DNA of 17,678 nucleotides. Source: Lachnospiraceae bacterium. GTDB taxonomy: Bacteria > Bacillota > Clostridia > Lachnospirales > Lachnospiraceae. The translations under genes and the position numbers were made by a program. The notes under the pieces are model-generated. The model was not told where the DNA came from. It did not search any database and saw only the letters and a list, made by a program, of their open reading frames with translations. The stretch's first letter is position 1. The number at the start of each line of letters is the position of its first letter. Below, one piece after another: positions 6,721 through 13,519 of this stretch. The DNA lies in NCBI GenBank assembly GCA_020860745.1, contig JAJBTR010000297.1, positions 1 through 17,678 on the forward strand. The letters run 5' to 3'.

Positions 6721-7746
6721 TCAGGCTTCCCCGACAATCACCTTAATCGATTCATTGCTCATCTGCATCTGAATCGCTGCCTCCACCTGTTCCACCGGGA
6801 AATAATGCGTGATCAGCGGTTCCAGACGGATCCGGCCGCTGTTGATCAGCTCCACTGCCCGCAGGTGGGTATCCGGGTTAATCATTGATCCGACGATTGT
6901 CAATTCCTTCTGATACACATCCTCCATGCTGAGCGGATGAGTAGCGCCGGATTTCGGCACACTGAAAAACAGGATTGTGGTTCCCCGGTGCGCAATCTCA
7001 AATGCCTGCTGCGCAGCGATGGCATTGCCGACACACTCAATCACCACATCCACACCCTCCATCCCGAGGATTTCCCGGATTCGATCTCCCAGGGGCTCCC
7101 GGACAGGGTCAATCGCAGCATCCGCGCCAAGTTCAAGTCCGATCAATCTGCGCAGTTCCACCGGCTCGCTTAAGAGAACGGCCGAAGCACCGGCAAGCTT
7201 TGCCAGCTGCACCATAAGAAGCCCGATCGCTCCGCCTCCGATCACACAGACGGCGTCACCGGAGCGGATGCCCGCCCGGTCAATGCCGTGAATGCAGCAG
7301 GCCAGCGGCTCCGCCATCGCCCCGTGCGCCAGCGGAATTTCTTTTTTCAGTTTATAACACTGCCCCTGCGGCACATAGCAATAATCCGCAAATCCGCCGT
7401 CGCGGTTGACACCAATCGCGTACAAACCGGTACAGAGTTGTTTTTTCCCGATACGGCAGTAATAGCACTTGCCACAGTATATGTTGGGATCCACCGTCAC
7501 ATGGTCGCCCACGGCAAAGTCCTCCACCTCGCTGCCCACGGCCTCGATGATACCCGCAAACTCATGTCCCAGAACCACCGGCGGATTCACTGCGGCAGAA
7601 CCCTTGTCCCCATGATAAATATGAACATCCGTCCCGCAGACGCCGCAGGCTGCCACTTTCACCAGCACCTCATCCGGTGCAAGCGTATGCTGCGGCAGAT
7701 CGCGGGTCTCAAAAGACTGATTCCCAAGAAAATACGTTCCTTTCAT
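6721..7746 (-). CDS. Zinc-dependent medium-chain alcohol/polyol dehydrogenase, first gene of the rha set
   Basis: The 341 residues have the MDR (sorbitol/threonine dehydrogenase-like) architecture. The catalytic zinc site is C37 (GVCGTD), H61-E62 (GHEFAG) and probably E146 (AEPLAC). The structural zinc site is C91, C94, C97 and C105 (CGKCYYCRIGKKQLC). The Rossmann glycines are GGGAIG (170-175). It should oxidise or reduce an alcohol with NAD(P). The substrate is not determined. Its position as first gene of the set makes L-lactaldehyde reduction to 1,2-propanediol, or another rhamnose-linked step, plausible, but that is inference. The ATG at 7746 follows GGGAGGGAGG. A good promoter lies at 7792-7820. 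A terminator separates it from rhaB. Confidence 0.85.
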   Translation of the reverse strand: MKGTYFLGNQSFETRDLPQHTLAPDEVLVKVAACGVCGTDVHIYHGDKGSAAVNPPVVLGHEFAGIIEAVGSEVEDFAVGDHVTVDPNIYCGKCYYCRIGKKQLCTGLYAIGVNRDGGFADYCYVPQGQCYKLKKEIPLAHGAMAEPLACCIHGIDRAGIRSGDAVCVIGGGAIGLLMVQLAKLAGASAVLLSEPVELRRLIGLELGADAAIDPVREPLGDRIREILGMEGVDVVIECVGNAIAAQQAFEIAHRGTTILFFSVPKSGATHPLSMEDVYQKELTIVGSMINPDTHLRAVELINSGRIRLEPLITHYFPVEQVEAAIQMQMSNESIKVIVGEA

Positions 7747-7791
7747 ACTGTCCTCCCTCCCGATACAAATGCATCTGTTTTTTCTGGTTTT

Positions 7792-7820
7792 ATTTTATTC
7801 AATACCCTCCGCAGATGCAA
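7792..7820 (-). promoter_or_regulatory. Promoter of the zinc dehydrogenase/rha genes
   Basis: On the minus strand TTGCAT (7820-7815), a 17-bp spacer and TAAAAT (7797-7792) point at the dehydrogenase start 45 bp downstream. The palindrome at 7831-7873 sits just upstream and could bind a regulator. Confidence 0.6.
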
Positions 7821-7830
7821 TAGGGAATTT

Positions 7831-7873
7831 GTAATTATTCAAAACATTATCGAGCCAGGTTCTGAATAATTGC
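7831..7873. repeat. Palindrome in the divergent intergenic region, related to the 3386-3519 repeat arms
   Basis: GTAATTATTCAAAAC (7831-7845) pairs with GTTCTGAATAATTGC (7859-7873) with two imperfect positions and a 13-base loop. The right arm read on the minus strand (GCAATTATTCAG) matches the outer arm of the rhaA-rhaD element (GCAACTGTTCAG) at 10 of 12 positions. It could be a minimal copy of the same repeat, or a regulator site between two divergent promoters. Confidence 0.5.
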
Positions 7874-7901
7874 GAAACTTCGCCGCCTGGGATGAATAAC
7901 A

Positions 7902-7930
7902 TTGAAAACCGGCGGCAAATAGAGTATGAT
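7902..7930 (+). promoter_or_regulatory. Promoter of the acetylesterase gene
   Basis: TTGAAA (7902-7907), a 17-bp spacer and TATGAT (7925-7930) lie 33 bp upstream of the chosen ATG at 7964. Confidence 0.6.
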
Positions 7931-7963
7931 TCTGATAGATGAATGTCAGAAAGAGGACAAATC

Positions 7964-9652
7964 ATGATTTCAAAAGCCAGGCAAAACATAAATAAAACAA
8001 CCACACTGACAATTCCCGCAATTTTTCAGGACAACATGATCTTACAGCGCCAAAAACCGGTTCCAATCTGGGGACAGGCTGTGTCCGGGGCAGAAGTGAC
8101 GGTTTCCATTCAGGGACAGACAGTGAAAGCTGCTGCCGGGACAGACGGCGCCTGGAAAGTCATCCTCGCACCGCTCGCCGCATCTGAGGCAGAAACCCTG
8201 ACCATTACTTCCTGTATACCCGAAACCACGAAAAATCCTGCTTCTGTAAGCAGGGATGCTGCCGGTTCCGATTCCGCAGAAGCAACCGCGTCCGGCGATA
8301 CGATTACAGAAATCATCCATCTCAAAAACATCGCCATCGGGGAGGTCTGGGTCGCCGCAGGCCGGTCCAACATGGAATTCTGGATGCGCTACGAAAAACA
8401 CCTCCCGGAGGCACTTTCCGTCTTCCCCAACTAGCGCATCCGCTTTTTTTACGTCCCCAAGGTCTGCTTTGACGGGCAGCTGGAGGACTTCGATTACAGC
8501 CGGATGGGAATCTGGCGCTTTGCCGACACAAAGGAAAGCATCGATTACTTCAGCGCGGGCGGCTTCTCTATCCAGAAAGAGCTGGCGGAAGCGCGGCATG
8601 TCCCGGTCGGCATCATCGGCTGCAACTGGGGCGGCACAGTCTCCACCGCCTGGATGCATCCGGATACCGTGAACAAGGTCGGGAAACCCTGGATTGACCA
8701 CTTTCACGAAGTTCCGGAATACGCGGATTTAGATCAATATATTGCAAAGCAGCACACAAAACAGATTAACGATCACGGAAATCCTTTTTCCGATGTGTTT
8801 CTGGAAAAAGTTATGCCGCGGACACTGCCCGACCGCGAATTCCGTCAGTTTGTTCATCACCTGCCGAGAGACTTCTATCGCAACTGCTTTTATGATTACT
8901 TTGAAAAGCCTCAGCCACAAAGCATCCCCGGCAGTCTCTATCAGCACATGCTAAAGACCGTCGCACCTTTCTCCGTGCGGGGTATTCTCTGGTATCAGGG
9001 GGAGGGCGATGACGAATTTGGTTTCGCTGAACTGTATCAGGATATGCTGACCGCTCTGATTGCCGACTGGCGCGCACTTTGGGAGGATAATGCTCTGCCG
9101 TTTCTCATTGTGCAGCTTCCCGGATTCTCCCGGTGGCTGATGCAGATGCCCGGCAATAATTTCATGGAGATCCGCCGCTGCCAGGAAGCCGTGTGCGACA
9201 CCGTACCCGGCACCTGGCTCTGCTCTATCTCTGACTCCGGCGAGGAGACAGACGCCCACCCGAAAGACAAAAAAACGGTCGGCCACAGGCTGGCTCTTCT
9301 GGCGCGCGGACATATCTACGGGGAAAGTCTGTCCTGCGACGCGACGCGGGCGGCAGACGTCATCCGGAATGACGACTGTATCCGCATCTCCTTTGCACAC
9401 GCGGAGGGCGGTCTGAACATCCGGGGAGAACAACTGGAAGCCATGCATCTTTTCAGCGGCACCGACAATGCCGACCGGGAAATAGAATTTGACGCTGTCG
9501 CAGAAAACAACCAGCTGATTCTGACATTAAAAAATCCCACACCTGATCCGATACAGATCGCCTTCGCCCAGACCAGCTGGTACCGGGTCAATCTGTACAA
9601 CCAGGCGGGGATTCCCGCAGTGCCGTTTCAAACTATCTCTGTTTCCGGATAA
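7964..9652 (+). pseudogene. Sialate O-acetylesterase-family SGNH hydrolase gene with an in-frame amber stop
   Basis: The start ATG at 7964 has AGAGGA 6 bp upstream. One frame runs 563 codons, interrupted only by TAG at 8432-8434 (codon 157, after ALSVFPN); the same frame continues as RIRFFYVPKVCF. The family (SASA/DUF303) removes acetyl groups from glycans. Seen: an N-terminal beta domain (PAIFQDNMILQR), then a variant nucleophile block GRSNM (S135; family GQSNM, so Q is R here), NWGGT, WYQGEGD and DAHP (D430, H432). Serine lies before the stop and Asp/His after it, so the truncated product cannot be active. The next in-frame ATG (8504) lacks a clear ribosome binding site. TAG ends rhaB and the lactate dehydrogenase gene, so recoding is unlikely. 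Convergent with the lactate dehydrogenase gene. Confidence 0.8.
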
Positions 9653-9655
9653 GTT

Positions 9656-11056
9656 CTACCCGATTACCTTCCCCGGATTCAGAATGTGTTTCTCATCAAA
9701 AACAGCCTTAATTCCATGGAACAGCGAGATCATATCCGGACCCATATGGTTTTCCAGCGCTTTCACACGCGCGTGGCCGATCCCATGCTCGCCGGAGACC
9801 TGTCCGCCCATCTCCTTTGCTTTCGCGTACATCTCCGTCATCAGCCTGGGATAACGGTCGGCAAAAACTGCAGGATCCATATCATCCCGCATCAGCTGGA
9901 TATGCATATTTCCATCTCCCGCATGCCCCTGAATCGAGATGCGGATACCAGTCTCCTCCATCTTTGTGTCGGCAAACCGGGAAAAATCCGCAATCCGGTT
10001 GCGCGGAACCACAATATCGCACTCGTCCATATCGGTGGTGGAAGCTTTCAGCGCCTCCAGCGCTGACCCGCGGACAGACCATACTGCCTCTTTTCGCTCG
10101 TCCGTATTGCAGAGGAAAACATCCTCCGCGCCATTCTCCAGGCAGATCTCCGCCGCCTGGTCGCAGCGCCGCTCCACATCTTCCGTGCTGCTCCCGTCAA
10201 ACATGAGAATCAGATAAGAGTCAGCCGTTTTATGAGGCATGATTTTATTTAAGTAGTATGCCGCGTCGTCCAGAAGAGACTTCGGCATATATTCAATCGC
10301 CGTCGGATTCAGATCGGAATTGATAAACTTCGGCACGGTTCCCACGCACTTCTCCAGAGATCCATACGGAACCAGCAATGTATAGGAAACTTTCGGCGGA
10401 TGGATGAGACGCATGCGAAGTTTTGTCGCAATGCAGAGCGTCCCCTCAGATCCCACCACCAGATCTTTGATATCATACCCTGACGTATTTTTCGCCACGT
10501 TGCTCCCGAACTGCATCACTTTTCCGTCCGGCAGAACACACTCCATAGAGACGACATAGTTCCGGGTCACGCCGTAACCGACCGCTTTCATGCCGCCGGC
10601 ATTGGTCATCACATTTCCGCCGATAGACGCCGTTTTTTCACCGGGCTCCGGCGGGTAAAAAACACCTCTCTCCTCCGCCGCGTTTGCCAGCTCCATCACC
10701 AGCACGCCCGGCTCCACAACTGCCGTCATGGTCTCCATATCCCACTCCAGAATCCGGTTCATCTTCTCCACACTGAGCAGGATTCCGCCGTAAATCGGAA
10801 CCGCCCCGCCGGAAAGTCCCGTCCCTGCGCCCCGCGGCGTCACCGGGATGACATGCTCGTAAGCATACCGCATCGCTGCGGAAACCTCCTCTGTCGTCAC
10901 TGCCTGCACCACGACATCCGGCGCGTGGGTACCCAGCTCCGGCAATTCGTCATGATGATAGTCATATTCAATCTCTTCCCCGTAAAAGACCCGGTCCGGA
11001 GAAATAATCTGTCTTAAATATTCCACGCCTTCCGGCGTAATTTTCTGGTATTCCAT
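9656..11056 (-). CDS. lctD: FAD-linked lactate (2-hydroxyacid) dehydrogenase subunit of an Ldh-Etf complex
   Basis: The 466-residue GlcD-like flavoprotein has an N-terminal FAD_binding_4 domain with PRGAGTGLSGGAVP and GGNVMTNAGGMKAVGYG, and a C-terminal FAD-oxidase domain with GHAGDGNMH and SGEHGIG. The length and the etfB-etfA-dehydrogenase order match LctD of Acetobacterium woodii. That soluble complex oxidises lactate to pyruvate with NAD+, driven by simultaneous oxidation of reduced ferredoxin. Other 2-hydroxyacids or a GlcD role cannot be excluded. The ATG at 11056 has AGAGGTG upstream. The TAG stop lies 3 bp from the stop of the convergent esterase gene, leaving no room for a terminator between them. 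It is 145 bp downstream of etfA, a gap occupied by a hairpin repeat. Confidence 0.85.
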   Translation of the reverse strand: MEYQKITPEGVEYLRQIISPDRVFYGEEIEYDYHHDELPELGTHAPDVVVQAVTTEEVSAAMRYAYEHVIPVTPRGAGTGLSGGAVPIYGGILLSVEKMNRILEWDMETMTAVVEPGVLVMELANAAEERGVFYPPEPGEKTASIGGNVMTNAGGMKAVGYGVTRNYVVSMECVLPDGKVMQFGSNVAKNTSGYDIKDLVVGSEGTLCIATKLRMRLIHPPKVSYTLLVPYGSLEKCVGTVPKFINSDLNPTAIEYMPKSLLDDAAYYLNKIMPHKTADSYLILMFDGSSTEDVERRCDQAAEICLENGAEDVFLCNTDERKEAVWSVRGSALEALKASTTDMDECDIVVPRNRIADFSRFADTKMEETGIRISIQGHAGDGNMHIQLMRDDMDPAVFADRYPRLMTEMYAKAKEMGGQVSGEHGIGHARVKALENHMGPDMISLFHGIKAVFDEKHILNPGKVIG

Positions 11057-11136
11057 AATTCACCTCTGTTTTCTAAACACACATCTCTGTTGGTTCAGGT
11101 ACTAAGGAACTATCACAAATAACTCATGCATCTTAC

Positions 11137-11179
11137 ACCGGCTAATACGCGAATCGCAGGCTCTAAAAGCCTCGCCGGT
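11137..11179. repeat. Hairpin element between the etfA-type gene and lctD
   Basis: ACCGGC (11137-11142) pairs with GCCGGT (11174-11179) and encloses GCG-AAT-CGC (11149-11157) and AGGCT-CTAAA-AGCCT (11158-11172), a compact three-way fold in an otherwise unexplained 145-bp spacer (11057-11201). There is no T-tract. It may be a dispersed repeat or a processing element that sets subunit ratios (inference). Confidence 0.45.
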
Positions 11180-11201
11180 CTACACTCCGTTCCCCTTTCT
11201 G

Positions 11202-12392
11202 TTATCCCCGATAATTTCTTACCGCCCGGAGCAGTTCCGGAATAAACTCATACAGATCTTTCACAACACAATAGTTTGCGATCCGGAAAATCGGCGCCTC
11301 CGGGTCTGTGTTGACAGATACAATGCACTCAGAACCGTCCATTCCCGCCGCAAACTGAACCGCACCTGACACGCCGCAGGTAATAATCAGCTTCGGCTTT
11401 ACCGTTCTGCCGGACAGACCGATCTGGGTCGTCACATCGCCCCACCCTTTTTCCACCAGGGGACGGGTGGTCGCCATCTGACCGCCCAGGGCGTCCGCCA
11501 GTTCACGCAGCATTTCCAGATCTTCTTCTTTTTTCACACCGCGGCCGGCTACAACCAGGACATCCTCCTCAATGGATTTTTTATGCTCCATGATCTGTGT
11601 GCCAAGCACTTCTATTTTGGAACGAAGCATCTGATGTGTCACTTCACACTCGACAATCTCCCCGTGCGCATCCTCCCGCTGCACCGCGTTCATCACTTTA
11701 TAGCGGACCGTTGCAAACTGCGGCCTGGTATTTGTGGTGATAATCTGCGCCATTATATTCCCGCCAAACGCAGGCCGGACCTGAACCAGATCGGTATTTT
11801 CTTTCATATCGAGCATGGTACAGTCCGCCGTCAGGCCGGTGCGGAACCGGGTCGCGCAGGCAGGTGCAAGGGATCGTCCCAGGGCGGTAGCACCCACCAG
11901 AACGACCGCGGGCTTCACCCGGTTAATACAAGATTCCATAACGTTGACATAGACATCGCCCCTGTAATAAGCCAGCTCCGAATGTGCATAGACGAAAACC
12001 CTGTCCGCACCGTATCCCGGAAGCAGTTCTGCCTGCTCTCTCACATTTTCTCCGCCAATGATCACGGCGTAGACCGGCTGGTGGATTTTCCCCGCCAGCT
12101 CCTGTGCTTTTCCCAGCAGTTCAAAGGCTACCGGGTGAATCCCCGCTTCCTCCTGCTCCACAAAAACCATGACGCCGCTCCAGGCATCCTTGTCCACTAC
12201 CGCCTTTTTCTCTTCCGTTTCCACCAGGGAAACAGCATTCACTGGGCAGGTTTTAACACACAGTCTGCACATTTTACAGGATGCGTTGATCTCCACCCTG
12301 TCATTTTTTATTTCCAGTGCTCCAAAGGGACATTTCTCCACACACTGCCCGCAGAGGATACACTGCTCTGAATCAAAATATAATTCTGCCAT
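11202..12392 (-). CDS. lctC: Electron transfer flavoprotein alpha subunit with N-terminal 2x[4Fe-4S] ferredoxin domain
   Basis: The 396-residue protein begins with a bacterial ferredoxin domain. Cysteines C11, C14, C17, C21 and C39, C42, C45, C49 (CxxCxxCxxxCP repeats) would hold two [4Fe-4S] clusters. An EtfA domain follows, ending in the FAD-binding segment (ITCGVSGAVQFAAGM, VNTDPEAPIF). The ferredoxin extension is characteristic of EtfA partners of confurcating lactate dehydrogenase, such as LctC of A. woodii, where it is the likely entry point for ferredoxin electrons. It starts 21 bp after the etfB stop with AGGAGGAGA upstream, so the two are co-translated. The symbol is by homology to A. 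woodii; a general etfA name is equally valid. Confidence 0.9.
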   Translation of the reverse strand: MAELYFDSEQCILCGQCVEKCPFGALEIKNDRVEINASCKMCRLCVKTCPVNAVSLVETEEKKAVVDKDAWSGVMVFVEQEEAGIHPVAFELLGKAQELAGKIHQPVYAVIIGGENVREQAELLPGYGADRVFVYAHSELAYYRGDVYVNVMESCINRVKPAVVLVGATALGRSLAPACATRFRTGLTADCTMLDMKENTDLVQVRPAFGGNIMAQIITTNTRPQFATVRYKVMNAVQREDAHGEIVECEVTHQMLRSKIEVLGTQIMEHKKSIEEDVLVVAGRGVKKEEDLEMLRELADALGGQMATTRPLVEKGWGDVTTQIGLSGRTVKPKLIITCGVSGAVQFAAGMDGSECIVSVNTDPEAPIFRIANYCVVKDLYEFIPELLRAVRNYRG

Positions 12393-12413
12393 TATCTACT
12401 GTCTCTCCTCCTC

Positions 12414-13226
12414 TTATTTACTGGCAAGGGCTGGTATCGTCATGTATTTTCTCTCCGCGAACAGCGCCGTCAGTTGATCCGCTATCTCAGACACACTGCC
12501 CTGCAGGAAAACCTGTCCCTCATGCGTCTCCGGAGGGAAAATACGCTCCACAGAGGTAGCAGAGCCCTTCAGCCCGTAGTGGTTTTTGTCCTGATCTTTA
12601 AAATCCGCGAAGGTCATCATATGTACCTCGCGATCCTTGCTCGCCGCTTTCAGACGGTAGGATGGCAGGCGGGGCGTATAGATATCTTTCTCAACCGTAA
12701 TCAGGCAGGGCAGCTGCATCCTGGCTGTCTGTTTCAGATTAACAAAATCCTGTCCAACCATAATGGCCACACCATCCATCTCTCCGATCTCACCGACCCA
12801 GGCAGCACAGGGAATGCCCAGATATTCCGCCATGGCCGGTCCCACCTGTGCCGTGTCGCCGTCCGTCGTCTGCTTCCCGCATACAATGATATCAAAGTCC
12901 CCAATCGCGGAAATACCCTGCGCCAGCGTATAGGATGTAGCCAGGACATCCGCTCCGGCAAAGACACGGTCCGTAAAAATATAAGCGTCATCCACCCCCA
13001 TCATATAGGCTTCTTTCATCATAACTTCCGCCTGGGGCGGTCCCATCGTGACGGCAGTCACTGTCCCTCCATACTGCTCCCGCAGACGCAACGCCGTCTC
13101 CATAGCATACAGATCATAAGGGTTGATCTTCGCAGCGGCTCCGTCGCGCTTTAACACGCCGGTCTCCTCGTCAATCTCGACCTGACTGGTACCCGGCACC
13201 TGTTTGATGCACACTACAATATTCAT
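12414..13226 (-). CDS. lctB: Electron transfer flavoprotein beta subunit
   Basis: The 270-residue EtfB opens MNIVVCIKQVPGTSQVEID and contains NPYDLYAMETALRL, TMGPPQA and CGKQTTDGDTAQVGP, standard EtfB nucleotide-binding landmarks. In bifurcating Etf proteins this subunit holds the FAD that exchanges hydride with NAD(H). It is the first gene of the etfB-etfA-lctD operon. The ATG at 13226 follows AAGGAGAAGACA. A promoter with an overlapping TGGT/ACCA operator lies just upstream. Length agrees with A. woodii LctB. It could equally serve another Etf-dependent dehydrogenase, but the linked LctD-type subunit favours lactate. Confidence 0.9.
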   Translation of the reverse strand: MNIVVCIKQVPGTSQVEIDEETGVLKRDGAAAKINPYDLYAMETALRLREQYGGTVTAVTMGPPQAEVMMKEAYMMGVDDAYIFTDRVFAGADVLATSYTLAQGISAIGDFDIIVCGKQTTDGDTAQVGPAMAEYLGIPCAAWVGEIGEMDGVAIMVGQDFVNLKQTARMQLPCLITVEKDIYTPRLPSYRLKAASKDREVHMMTFADFKDQDKNHYGLKGSATSVERIFPPETHEGQVFLQGSVSEIADQLTALFAERKYMTIPALASK

Positions 13227-13244
13227 TGTCTTCTCCTTCTCTTT

Positions 13245-13266
13245 TGGTCTTACCAGTTATATTGGT
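13245..13266 (-). promoter_or_regulatory. Probable GntR/FadR-family (LldR-like) operator of the lct operon
   Basis: TGGT-CTT-ACCA (13245-13255) is followed after seven bases by another TGGT (13263-13266), so ACCA-N7-TGGT forms a second dyad. TGGT-N3-ACCA is the core recognised by FadR-subfamily GntR regulators, which include lactate regulators. It lies directly downstream of the -10 box, fitting repression released by lactate. No regulator gene is present in the window. Confidence 0.5.
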
Positions 13267-13295
13267 ATGATAGCATATCTCCCGCACCATGGCAA
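13267..13295 (-). promoter_or_regulatory. Promoter of the etfB-etfA-lctD operon
   Basis: On the minus strand TTGCCA (13295-13290), a 17-bp spacer and TATCAT (13272-13267) lie 40 bp upstream of the etfB start. The rest of the spacer up to the hairpin at 13438 (13296-13437) shows nothing I can assign. Confidence 0.65.
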
Positions 13296-13437
13296 GAAGA
13301 AAAACTGATTATTCTAAAAAACAGGAAACTATTCCCATAACCGAACTGGAGGCAGTAATTAGCCCCGTCCTCTCAAATTGGTTAAAATCTCCACTTCAAG
13401 CAGCACTTTGATAATCTACTCTCTATAGTTTTTTTAA

Positions 13438-13474
13438 ATGAGAATAGGCAGAACAAATGTCTGCCTATTCTCAT
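13438..13474 (-). terminator. Perfect 15-bp hairpin downstream of the GH78 gene, probable terminator
   Basis: ATGAGAATAGGCAGA (13438-13452) and its exact complement (13460-13474) enclose a seven-base loop, 46 bp past the GH78 stop. On the minus strand only TTT follows before an A-run, so it is a weak canonical terminator. A processing or stability hairpin is the alternative. Confidence 0.55.
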
Positions 13475-13519
13475 ATTTATTAAGAGGGTTGTGATATTTT
13501 TATATGTCTACACTCTGTA

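Noticed and set aside
8432..8434. TAG as a recoded (pyrrolysine or suppressed) codon
   Set aside because: TAG ends rhaB and lctD normally in this window. No stimulatory element or suppressor is visible, and another gene has TAA and TGA interruptions. Simple nonsense mutation is more likely.
11583..12371. Open frame of 262 codons on the plus strand opposite the etfA-type gene
   Set aside because: Antisense shadow. The cysteine-motif ferredoxin/EtfA frame on the other strand is clearly the real gene.
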